Source: Spirochaetia bacterium
Lineage (GTDB): Bacteria; Spirochaetota; Leptospiria; Leptospirales; Leptonemataceae
Length of the DNA stretch: 6,339 nt
Assembly: GCA_029880625.1 (NCBI GenBank)
Contig: JAOUOA010000176.1
Coordinates: forward strand, 1-6,339
Reading direction: 5' to 3'
Shown here: piece by piece, positions 1 through 6,167 of the stretch
Layout: each line of letters starts with the position of its first letter
Numbering within the stretch: the first letter of the stretch is position 1
Notes under the pieces: generated by a model
Told to the model about the DNA's origin: nothing
Seen by the model: only the letters and a program-made list of their open reading frames with translations
Databases searched by the model: none
Program-made: the position numbers and the translations under genes

Positions 1-1048
1 CGTCTTCCAGAAGCGCGGATACTGTATCGTTTCTTTTTAATTCGCTTACCGGAATCTGAACTCTTTCGCCTTCTTTATTCAGCCGAAAGCAGTATTCTGC
101 AGGCGGCTTGACCAGAGAGAGCATTTTCATTCTCTGATCGTAGCGCGCCCTCCACTCCAGATAGCGTCCGATTAAAAGGAAAAACACAATTGTTGTAACA
201 GTATCAAAATAAACAGGTCCTGCGCGAAAGAGAGTCGCATAAACAGAATAAAAATATGCGACAGAAATTCCGGCGCTGATCAAAAGATCCATTCCCGGCA
301 GTCCCGATTTTAAAAAAGATTTCCATCCTCTGTGAAAGGTATCTGCAGAATAAATAAAAACAGGGGTAGATAAAATAAATTCCAGCCAGTGGAATAAATG
401 AAAATATTCTTCCGACATGGAACGATCAAAAAAACCAAGCCAGGTCGCTGCCGCCGCCATCATCGTATTTCCGGCAAAAAACCCCGCTACCACCATCCTC
501 CTGAGAAGGTCCCTTCCCTGAATGTGCAGACGATCGGAAATATCATCGGGTTTTACAGGATGCGCATGATAGCCGATGGATTCAATAATTTGAATGATTT
601 GAGAAATTTTTATGATTTCAGGATCATAATCAACAACGGCTCGTCCGGTTTCATAATGAACTGCAGCCTGGATGATTCCTTCAGTCCATGAGAGAATCTT
701 TTCATTGATATAAACACAGGATGAACAGTGAATTCCTTCAATGAAAAAATAAATCCTGTTTTTCGATGAATCAATTTTTTCTATGTATTCTTCAGAAATT
801 CCCTGCAGATCGTAAGAAACAGCTTTTTCCTGTTTTCGGCTTCTCAAAGATTCATTATCCGATCTGATGGAAGATGGAAAAGCCGATCTATTTTTGTAAT
901 AATCAGCTTCACCGGCATCATGAATCAATCTGCATGCAAAAAGACAGCCGCTGCAGCAGAAATTCTGATATACACCTTCAAATTCATGCTGTACTGTATC
1001 TTTTGAACTGCAGATCTCACCGCAATGATAACAAATTTTATCGTGCAT
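1..1048 (-). CDS. ccoI: CcoI/FixI-type copper-translocating P1B ATPase, N-terminal part (runs off the left edge)
   Basis: An integral-membrane copper exporter needed to load CuB in the cbb3 oxidase. The window holds the first 349 residues. Visible are an N-terminal cysteine cluster (CYHCG at 6-10, C13, CCSGC at 31-35, C39), as in the putative metal-binding domain of FixI proteins. A ferredoxin-like HMA domain follows (about 98-165) with GIHCSSC at 105-111, giving the C108/C111 metal-binding pair. Four hydrophobic segments lie near 185-207, 217-235, 252-274 and 280-297, including MDLLISAG (253-260) and FDTVTTIVFFLLIGRYLE (281-298), which are characteristic P1B-ATPase stretches. The last residues enter the actuator domain; the TM6 CPC motif, DKTG and ATP-binding domains lie outside. 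The ATG start at 1048 is fixed by an in-frame TAG immediately upstream; its ribosome site is weak. Transcribed divergently from ccoN. The cysteine-rich N-terminus and the neighbours favour CcoI over a general CopA. No frameshift seen. Confidence 0.93.
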   Translation of the reverse strand, partial: MHDKICYHCGEICSSKDTVQHEFEGVYQNFCCSGCLFACRLIHDAGEADYYKNRSAFPSSIRSDNESLRSRKQEKAVSYDLQGISEEYIEKIDSSKNRIYFFIEGIHCSSCVYINEKILSWTEGIIQAAVHYETGRAVVDYDPEIIKISQIIQIIESIGYHAHPVKPDDISDRLHIQGRDLLRRMVVAGFFAGNTMMAAAATWLGFFDRSMSEEYFHLFHWLEFILSTPVFIYSADTFHRGWKSFLKSGLPGMDLLISAGISVAYFYSVYATLFRAGPVYFDTVTTIVFFLLIGRYLEWRARYDQRMKMLSLVKPPAEYCFRLNKEGERVQIPVSELKRNDTVSALLED

Positions 1049-1105
1049 CTAAACTCTGGTTATTTCCAACGGCGAAAATCATATCTTAATCTGCAAGTCA
1101 TAAAA

Positions 1106-1119
1106 ATTATCTATTATCT
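1106..1119. repeat. Tandem 7-bp duplication ATTATCT x2
   Basis: Two exact adjacent copies of ATTATCT at 1106-1112 and 1113-1119. Read on the minus strand they give AGATAAT twice, which resembles a sigma-70 -10 element upstream of ccoI. No well-spaced -35 partner could be identified, so this is only a candidate part of the ccoI promoter. Confidence 0.3.
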
Positions 1120-1121
1120 AT

Positions 1122-1143
1122 AAATTTCAAATTTCGAAATTTC
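1122..1143. repeat. Three AAATTTC repeats containing a 14-bp perfect palindrome
   Basis: AAATTTC occurs at 1122-1128, 1129-1135 and 1137-1143. The last two copies, with the G between them, create the perfect palindrome AAATTTCGAAATTT at 1129-1142. It lies about 75-95 bp upstream of the ccoI start, on the ccoI side of the divergent region, where an operator could act. The sequence is seen directly; a regulatory role is inference, and AT-rich spacer DNA yields some such matches by chance. Confidence 0.4.
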
Positions 1144-1189
1144 TTATCCCGTTTGAGATTTCAGACCATAAAACCAAACACCTGAAAAT

Positions 1190-1205
1190 TATGATAATTA
1201 TCATA
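1190..1205. promoter_or_regulatory. FNR/FixK-like operator upstream of ccoN
   Basis: TATGATAATTATCATA is a perfect 16-bp palindrome. Its centre has the TGAT-N4-ATCA core shared by FNR, ANR and FixK sites (full consensus TTGAT-N4-ATCAA); each half differs from consensus only at the outermost base, A instead of T. ccoNOQP operons are classically activated by FNR/FixK proteins under low oxygen, so position and gene context agree. The centre (1197.5) lies 74 bp before the ccoN ATG and just upstream of the proposed -35 element, as expected for an activator. A Fur or PerR-type site (GATAAT/ATTATC halves) is the main alternative. Confidence 0.6.
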
Positions 1206-1208
1206 TTG

Positions 1209-1238
1209 TTGTTAAGATTTTCCTAAAATTCTTACTAT
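1209..1238 (+). promoter_or_regulatory. Possible sigma-70-type promoter of ccoNOQP
   Basis: TTGTTA at 1209-1214 and TACTAT at 1233-1238 with an 18-bp spacer form a plausible -35/-10 pair. It would start transcription near 1245 and place the upstream palindrome at about -47. A shifted -10 (TAAAAT at 1224-1229) would put the palindrome near -38. The region is very AT-rich, so the exact hexamers are uncertain. Confidence 0.33.
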
Positions 1239-1271
1239 ACAAACTATTAATTAAAAATAATTAAGGTCAGC

Positions 1272-2681
1272 ATGGAACATAATAAAGGCAATTATAGCAA
1301 CGGAGTGGTTAAAGGCTTTTTGATTTCAGCCGTCGTCTGGGGGGTTGTTGGAATGCTTGTTGGATTGATTATTGCTTTCCAGCTTGTTTTTCCTTCACTG
1401 AATCTGGATCTACCGTGGACTTCATTTGGAAGACTGAGACCGCTTCATACAAATGCAATTATTTTCGGGTTTGCTCTTTCAATTGTTTTTGCGGGAGTTT
1501 ACCATTCTATGCAGCGTGTACTTCGTACAAGGCTCTTTTCTGATACACTTGCAAAGATTCATCTGATTCTTTACAATACGATCATTGTCCTGGCTGCAGT
1601 TACCCTTCTTCTTGGCTATTCACAGGCCAAAGAATATGCTGAGCTGGAATGGCCCATTGACATTCTGGTCGCAGTGATGTGGGTGATATTTACAATTAAT
1701 TTTTTTGGAACCCTTGCAATCCGTAAGGAAAAACAGATGTTTGTTGCAATCTGGTTTTTTATGGCAACAGTCATTGCAGTTCCCATTCTTTATATTGTAA
1801 ATAATCTTGCAATTCCTACAGGACTTTTCAGTTCTTATTCGATTTTTTCAGGTTCATTCGATGCGAATGTTCAATGGTGGTACGGTCACAATGCAGTTGC
1901 ATTTGTCCTTACGACTCCTTTTCTGGGAATTATGTATTATTATTTCCCGAAACATATCAAGCTTCCGCTTTATTCTCACAGACTTTCCATTGTGCATTTC
2001 TGGTCGCTTGTATTCATTTATATCTGGGCCGGCCCTCATCACCTTTTATGGTCACCGGTACCTGACTGGGCTCAATCACTGGGAACTGCATTCAGTATTA
2101 TGCTGATTTTACCTTCCTGGGGAGGTATGCTGAACGGATTTCTTACACTGACACAGGCAAAAGAAAAAGTTCAGACTGATGCAACATTAAAATTCTTCCT
2201 TGTTGCCATTACCTTTTATGGTATGTCCACCTTTGAAGGACCGATGATGTCTTTAAAATCCGTAAATGGATTATCGCATTTTACAGACTGGACGATCGGA
2301 CACGTTCATGCCGGCGCTTTAGGCTGGGTAGGTTTTATGAGCATCGCAATGCTGTATTATCTGGTACCGCGTGTATGGCATACAAAGCTTTATTCAGAAA
2401 AATTTGCTAACTGGCATTTCTGGCTTGGAACTCTGGGAATTCTCCTCTACGTCGTTTCCATGTGGGTATCTGGCATTACAGAAGGTCTATTGTGGCGCGC
2501 TGTCGACAGCTCAACTGGAGAATTGCTTTACAAAAGCTGGAACTATATTACAGATCAGCTCTGGGCGATGAGACTTGTAAGAGCTCTGGGTGGCACACTC
2601 TACCTTACAGGAATGATCCTTATGGGTTACAATCTGTACAAAACGGTTCAATTGTCGCCAAGCAGAACGAAACAGGCTTGA
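1272..2681 (+). CDS. ccoN: cbb3-type cytochrome c oxidase subunit I (catalytic)
   Basis: The haem-copper catalytic subunit that reduces oxygen to water and pumps protons across the inner membrane. It has 469 residues, typical for CcoN, with many hydrophobic segments consistent with the family's 12 helices. By recalled alignment to Pseudomonas stutzeri CcoN, all ligands are present with an offset of -1: low-spin haem b H59 (in RPLHTNA) and H346, haem b3 H344 (TIGHVH), CuB ligands H206 (YGHNAV), H256 and H257 (AGPHH), and the cross-linked tyrosine Y250. E322 (STFEGPM), S239, Y316 and N332, which match residues discussed for the active-site region and proton path, are also conserved. The ATG start has AAGG at 1263-1266, five bases upstream. 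First gene of the ccoNOQP operon, preceded by the FNR-like site; ccoO follows 12 bp after its stop. Intact, no oddities. Confidence 0.98.
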   Translation: MEHNKGNYSNGVVKGFLISAVVWGVVGMLVGLIIAFQLVFPSLNLDLPWTSFGRLRPLHTNAIIFGFALSIVFAGVYHSMQRVLRTRLFSDTLAKIHLILYNTIIVLAAVTLLLGYSQAKEYAELEWPIDILVAVMWVIFTINFFGTLAIRKEKQMFVAIWFFMATVIAVPILYIVNNLAIPTGLFSSYSIFSGSFDANVQWWYGHNAVAFVLTTPFLGIMYYYFPKHIKLPLYSHRLSIVHFWSLVFIYIWAGPHHLLWSPVPDWAQSLGTAFSIMLILPSWGGMLNGFLTLTQAKEKVQTDATLKFFLVAITFYGMSTFEGPMMSLKSVNGLSHFTDWTIGHVHAGALGWVGFMSIAMLYYLVPRVWHTKLYSEKFANWHFWLGTLGILLYVVSMWVSGITEGLLWRAVDSSTGELLYKSWNYITDQLWAMRLVRALGGTLYLTGMILMGYNLYKTVQLSPSRTKQA

Positions 2682-2693
2682 TGGAGGTTATCT

Positions 2694-3365
2694 ATGTCAG
2701 AATCAAAAATTACTAAATCACATACAAGTCTTGAAAACAAAAGCGCATTGTTTGCAATTCTTACAACTGTTGCTCTTCTTGTAGGAGGTCTTGTAGAAGT
2801 TCTTCCTCCATTTTTAATGAGTTCAGATCTTTTTGTAAAACCCATTGCTTCAGTAAAGCCCTATTCCGGGCTTGAACTTGCCGGAAGAGATCTTTACATC
2901 AAAGAAGGATGTCTTAACTGTCATACACAGATGATTCGCCCTTTTAAATGGGAAACAGACCGTTTTGATCCAACGCGAGCTTACGGAGATGCTCCTTACA
3001 GCAAAGGCGGCGAATATGTTTATGACAGGCCTTTTCTCTGGGGTTCAAAAAGAACCGGTCCCGACCTCTGGCATGAATCACAGATTCAGCCGTCTGCTGC
3101 ATGGCATAAAACTCATCTGATCAATCCAAGAGAAGTATCAGAAAATTCTGTAATGCCGGGTTATCCATGGCTCTTTGAAAATAAAGTGGATGCAGATACT
3201 GTCATCGGCAAAATGGAAACATTAAAAAATGTTTTTGATGTTCCCTATTCAGATGAAGATTTTGCAAAAGCAAAAGAGGAACTGGCCGATGCCACAGAAG
3301 GCGATGCAATGATTGCATATCTTCTGAAACTGGGACGCGATACGGCCAATATTGAAGGACAGTGA
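2694..3365 (+). CDS. ccoO: cbb3-type cytochrome c oxidase subunit II, monohaem cytochrome c
   Basis: A membrane-anchored c-type cytochrome that passes electrons to CcoN. Its 223 residues are close to the usual family length. An uncleaved N-terminal anchor spans about 17-42, and the rest is periplasmic. The covalent haem motif CLNCH at 73-77 sits in the signature context GRDLYIKEGCLNCHTQMIRPF (64-84), and M154 in NSVMPGYPWL is the expected distal haem ligand. The start is supported by GGAGG at 2683-2687, six bases before ATG. The gene lies 12 bp after ccoN, and its stop TGA overlaps the ccoQ start by one base (TGATG), implying coupled translation. Confidence 0.97.
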   Translation: MSESKITKSHTSLENKSALFAILTTVALLVGGLVEVLPPFLMSSDLFVKPIASVKPYSGLELAGRDLYIKEGCLNCHTQMIRPFKWETDRFDPTRAYGDAPYSKGGEYVYDRPFLWGSKRTGPDLWHESQIQPSAAWHKTHLINPREVSENSVMPGYPWLFENKVDADTVIGKMETLKNVFDVPYSDEDFAKAKEELADATEGDAMIAYLLKLGRDTANIEGQ

Positions 3366-3517
3366 TGGATCATCAGGATCTGCTGGTTTATTACAAAGTA
3401 TTCAGAACAGGCCTCCTTGTTGCAGGCCTGTATTTTATCATCTGGTATCTGTATTTTTCAAAACACAGTAAAAATACAGAAGAACCTGCCAGAAGAATTC
3501 TCGAGGAGGATGATTGA
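3365..3517 (+). CDS. ccoQ: Small cbb3 oxidase subunit CcoQ (50 aa)
   Basis: A short open frame encoding 50 residues: MDHQDLLVYYKVFRTG, one membrane helix (about 15-32, ending WYLYFSK) and a charged C-terminal tail finishing in ARRILEEDD. Size, single helix, polar tail and position between ccoO and ccoP match CcoQ/FixQ, a small non-haem subunit that stabilises the complex, often by helping CcoP associate. GAAGGA at 3354-3359 gives a ribosome site five bases before ATG. Both ends overlap neighbours by one base as TGATG. CcoQ is poorly conserved in sequence, so the name rests mainly on position and architecture. Confidence 0.88.
   Translation: MDHQDLLVYYKVFRTGLLVAGLYFIIWYLYFSKHSKNTEEPARRILEEDD
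3503..3509 (+). promoter_or_regulatory. Strong Shine-Dalgarno site setting the ccoP start
   Basis: GAGGAGG ends seven bases before the ATG at 3517, ideal spacing. This favours ATG 3517 over the TTG one codon upstream (3514), which would be only four bases away. The site lies inside the last codons of ccoQ. Confidence 0.8.
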
Positions 3518-4047
3518 TGAGTAATGATAAAGATTGGGACGGCATAGTTCAGGCCGACAACAAACTGCCGGCATGGTATGTCTGGACATTTATTGGAACA
3601 ATTATATTTGCAGTTGTCTACATGTTTATGTATCATGTAACAGACGACTGGACACAGGCAAGAGCTTTCAAGGAAGATGTAGCCGCACATGTTGAAAAAT
3701 TTGGAAGTTCAAGCGATTCTTCCGGCGAAAATCTTTCTGCTGATAAAAATCCTTTTTCCGGAGATGCCGATTCCATTGCTGCCGGAGAAGAAACGTTTAA
3801 GGCAATCTGCGCTGCATGTCATGGTCAGAATGCAGAAGGTCTTGTGGGACCGAGTCTTGCTGACAGTGAGACCCTTTATGGGTCCAGCGAAAAAGTTGTA
3901 TTTAATGTAATCATGGATGGGCGTATGGAGAATCTAAAACAGAATCCTCCTAAAGGACCCATGCCTGCCCATAAACAAAGTCTGGGCGCAAAAAAAGTCT
4001 GGCAGGTGATTTCATATCTAGATGCAAAATACAATAACATCCAGTAA
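3517..4047 (+). CDS. ccoP: cbb3-type cytochrome c oxidase subunit III, short monohaem form
   Basis: A membrane-anchored cytochrome c subunit that receives electrons from soluble carriers. It has 176 residues, clearly shorter than the roughly 280-320 of a classical dihaem CcoP. The N-terminus (DWDGIVQADNKLPAWYVWTF) is the typical CcoP opening, followed by one helix at about 20-39. A Ser/Asp-rich linker (64-85) leads to one cytochrome c domain with CAACH at 98-102, GPSLAD at 111-116 and a likely distal ligand M149 in GPMPAHKQSL. The second haem domain is absent. The C-terminus KVWQVISYLDAKYNNIQ is a normal cytochrome c ending, and no further CXXCH codon pattern occurs before ccoG, so a frameshift is unlikely. 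Last gene of the four-gene operon; a hairpin follows. Confidence 0.94.
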   Translation: MSNDKDWDGIVQADNKLPAWYVWTFIGTIIFAVVYMFMYHVTDDWTQARAFKEDVAAHVEKFGSSSDSSGENLSADKNPFSGDADSIAAGEETFKAICAACHGQNAEGLVGPSLADSETLYGSSEKVVFNVIMDGRMENLKQNPPKGPMPAHKQSLGAKKVWQVISYLDAKYNNIQ

Positions 4048-4057
4048 AACTGTAACA

Positions 4058-4098
4058 GTCTCAGCCCTTATTCTTCTTTAATAGGTATGGGCTGAGGC
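4058..4098 (+). terminator. Hairpin after ccoP, likely terminator or mRNA 3' stabiliser
   Basis: CTCAGCCC (4060-4067) pairs perfectly with GGGCTGAG (4089-4096). The outer pairs G4058-C4098 and T4059-G4097 (wobble) extend it to ten pairs, closing a 21-base loop. It starts 11 bases after the ccoP stop. The following sequence (TTAGTATTTAATTTAAT) is AT-rich but lacks a clean U-run, so it may be a partial terminator or a 3' processing/stability structure lowering expression of downstream ccoGH. Confidence 0.6.
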
Positions 4099-4175
4099 GC
4101 TTAGTATTTAATTTAATAGAATGTATTGATTCATGAATTATATTCTTCAGTATCAGATTAGACAATCGTATCTAT

Positions 4176-4189
4176 AGGAAATATTTCCT
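4176..4189. repeat. 14-bp perfect palindrome upstream of ccoG
   Basis: AGGAAATATTTCCT is a perfect inverted repeat 107 bp before the ccoG start, in the 249-bp gap after ccoP. It could be an operator for separate control of ccoGH. I do not recognise it as a site of a known regulator. The rest of the gap (4099-4296) is AT-rich and shows no convincing gene or promoter. Confidence 0.35.
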
Positions 4190-4296
4190 GTTGATTGTAA
4201 AAAAAATCAATGAATTAAATTTTTCCTGAACAATCTAAATGCTAATGCTGATGCGGAAAAAAAATGGAATTATCAAAACGACGAAAGGCTATTTGA

Positions 4297-5670
4297 ATGA
4301 TTATTGCAAGACACATATCCGGCAAAATTGGAAATTTTAGAGGATATGTTAGAACTTTTCTTTTAGTCATTTATCTTGTGATTCCATGGCTGACCTGGAA
4401 TCAAAGACCTGCAATCCTCCTTGATATTGCAGACCGCAAGTTTTATTTTCCTGGAATTGTGATCTGGCCCCAGGAGTTTTACTTTTTACTTCTCCTGATT
4501 TTACTCCTGGGGCTGTCACTTTTCCTTTTTACAACTCTTTTTGGAAGAATCTGGTGCGGCTGGGCATGTCCCCAAACAATTTATACTGAATTTTTTGACT
4601 GGATTGGAAGGCTGATTCTTCCCAAAAAATTCGGGAAAAGATCTGCTAAACTTTATCACAAAATCATTGTTCATGCATTCTGGATCTTAACTTCTGCTTT
4701 TATTACATTTCACTTTATTGCTTATTTTGTAGGCACTCGTGAAATGCTTCACTCTTTTTTTGAAGAAGGATTGAAAATTACTCAGACCTCAGTCTGGCCT
4801 TACTTTTTTATTATTATTACAGCGTTATTTTATCTTGATTTAGGAATCTTCAGAGAACATTTCTGCATTTATGTATGTCCCTATGCGCGTTTCCAGTCCG
4901 TGATGCTGGACCGTGACTCAATTGTGATTGCCTACGACAGCCACCGCGGCGAACCAAGGCGTCAGAGCGGTCAGAATATCATTAAAGCCGGCAGCCTGGC
5001 AAAGCAGGAAAAACATGGAGACTGTACTGCATGCAATATGTGCGTACTTGTATGCCCAACTGGAATTGATATCCGAGAAGGACTGCAGGTAAGCTGTATC
5101 AACTGCGGACACTGCATTGATGCATGCGTTAAAGAAATGGGAAAACACAGCAAAGAAACTCTGGTCGGTTTTTCCTCTACCAATTATTCCGAAAACAGAA
5201 CACCGACAAAATTCATCCGAACACGAACGATTGTGTATTCTGCCCTCATGACTCTAGTTACGGCAGTTTTTCTTTTGCTTTTTTTCTACAGAACCCCCAT
5301 AAACGTTTCGCTTCAAAGGGACAGAAATATCCAGCCTTTAATTGCAGCTGGAACTGTACAGAATTATTATGAAATAAAAATTGCCAATATGGGTGAAAGC
5401 CCCTCAAAATACAGAATCAATACGGATATTATCGATGAACATAAAGATGTAATCCTTAATTTTGAGCAGTTAACCGGCGAAAACCCCGTCAGCATCATGC
5501 CGAATGAAATTAAATCAGTAAGGCTTATCCTCAGAGGAAAAGTAAATAACTCAGAGAAAATTCATTACAGACTCCTTGACATCAGAGTAAGTGTGGAGGA
5601 TATAAACAATCCTTCAGATATAGTTTTTAAAAAATCACTTTTCACAATACCGGATGAAAAAAATAAATAA
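4297..5670 (+). CDS. ccoG: Cytochrome c oxidase accessory protein CcoG/FixG/RdxA, 4Fe-4S polyferredoxin
   Basis: An inner-membrane iron-sulfur protein for cbb3 oxidase assembly, thought to reduce copper(II) for delivery to CuB. Its 457 residues are full length for the family. Membrane segments lie near 19-33, 60-82, 122-145, 166-184 and 311-331. Signature stretches are GRIWCGWACPQTIYTEFFDW (83-102), which contains C87 and C91, and HFCIYVCPYARFQSVMLDRD (188-207), which contains C190 and C194. Two ferredoxin-type cysteine sets follow: C243, C246, C249, C253 (GDCTACNMCVLVCPTGIDIREG) and C267, C270, C273, C277. The C-terminal ~340-450 is the periplasmic immunoglobulin-like FixG domain. ATG 4297 has AAGG at 4285-4288, eight bases away. 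It lies 249 bp after ccoP, so it may have its own promoter or be read at a lower level through the hairpin. It overlaps ccoH by 17 bp. Confidence 0.97.
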   Translation: MIIARHISGKIGNFRGYVRTFLLVIYLVIPWLTWNQRPAILLDIADRKFYFPGIVIWPQEFYFLLLLILLLGLSLFLFTTLFGRIWCGWACPQTIYTEFFDWIGRLILPKKFGKRSAKLYHKIIVHAFWILTSAFITFHFIAYFVGTREMLHSFFEEGLKITQTSVWPYFFIIITALFYLDLGIFREHFCIYVCPYARFQSVMLDRDSIVIAYDSHRGEPRRQSGQNIIKAGSLAKQEKHGDCTACNMCVLVCPTGIDIREGLQVSCINCGHCIDACVKEMGKHSKETLVGFSSTNYSENRTPTKFIRTRTIVYSALMTLVTAVFLLLFFYRTPINVSLQRDRNIQPLIAAGTVQNYYEIKIANMGESPSKYRINTDIIDEHKDVILNFEQLTGENPVSIMPNEIKSVRLILRGKVNNSEKIHYRLLDIRVSVEDINNPSDIVFKKSLFTIPDEKNK

Positions 5671-6166
5671 AATGAACCCAGAAGTAAAACAGCAGCTTAT
5701 AAAAATTTTCTCAATCCTTTTTGCTCTTTTCCTTACGCTTGTTATCGCTCTTGGATTTAAATTTTATTATGCTTTTTCCACCAACGAACCTGCAATTGCT
5801 CAGAATTATTATGAAGTCGGCAAAGACTATGACCGCTATATCAATTCAAAAAAAAGCAGCGACAATAGACAATTAACTTCCCTGCCGGACATTTCAGAAA
5901 TCAAAAGGGGAATCAATCAAATTAAATTCCAATACATGGAAACGTCTGATCATTCCAGCACAGGGATCAAAAACGGTAAAATTCAAATCACCCTTACAAG
6001 AAGGGCTACATTAAAAGGCCAGATTTTAAAAGAATGCATTACCGATCATAAAGGAGAATGCAGCATTCATTTTGAAATTCCTGCATCAGGGGGAAGATAC
6101 GAAATCAGTCTTCATGCAAATGACAAAGACGGCAGATTCACGACGAAAGAAATGATTGAAATTTAA
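5654..6166 (+). CDS. ccoH: cbb3 oxidase assembly protein CcoH/FixH
   Basis: A small membrane protein required for assembly and stability of the cbb3 complex. It has 170 residues, with one helix at about 17-38 followed by a periplasmic domain. The segment FSTNEPAIAQNYYEVGKDYDRYI (41-63), just after the helix, matches the FixH-family pattern in which an NYYEKGKxYN-like stretch follows the membrane anchor. The C-terminal half is beta-rich (QITLTRRATLKGQIL, EIPASGGRYEISLHANDKDG) and holds two cysteines, C128 and C136. The start is uncertain: ATG 5654 lies inside ccoG and a second in-frame ATG at 5672 lies two bases past the ccoG stop. Neither has a good ribosome site; translational coupling to ccoG is likely. 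The family assignment rests on the motif and the position after ccoG. Confidence 0.88.
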   Translation: MKKINKMNPEVKQQLIKIFSILFALFLTLVIALGFKFYYAFSTNEPAIAQNYYEVGKDYDRYINSKKSSDNRQLTSLPDISEIKRGINQIKFQYMETSDHSSTGIKNGKIQITLTRRATLKGQILKECITDHKGECSIHFEIPASGGRYEISLHANDKDGRFTTKEMIEI

Positions 6167-6167
6167 T

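Noticed and set aside
398..1089. Plus-strand open frames at 398-691 and 874-1089
   Set aside because: They lie opposite the ccoI frame, which has clear cysteine and membrane motifs; their translations are low-complexity His/Arg-rich and resemble no family.
1854..2716. Alternative frames on both strands inside ccoN
   Set aside because: ccoN is intact with every metal ligand in place; these are frame shadows with no supporting ribosome sites or motifs.
3391..3690. Minus-strand 99-residue frame across ccoQ and ccoP
   Set aside because: It is antisense to two genes with overlapping starts and good ribosome sites, and shows no recognisable domain.
4129..4138. ATTCATGAAT palindrome next to TTGAT as an operator
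   Set aside because: Only 10 bp in AT-rich spacer DNA, readily expected by chance, and not matching a complete FNR site.
4191..4210. TTGATT...AATCAA inverted repeat as an FNR site for ccoG
   Set aside because: The arms match FNR half-sites, but the space between TTGAT and ATCAA is ten bases, not four, so one dimer of that family would not fit.
4918..5183. Minus-strand frames inside ccoG
   Set aside because: Antisense to the ferredoxin cysteine region of ccoG; the cysteine and serine content simply mirrors that coding sequence.
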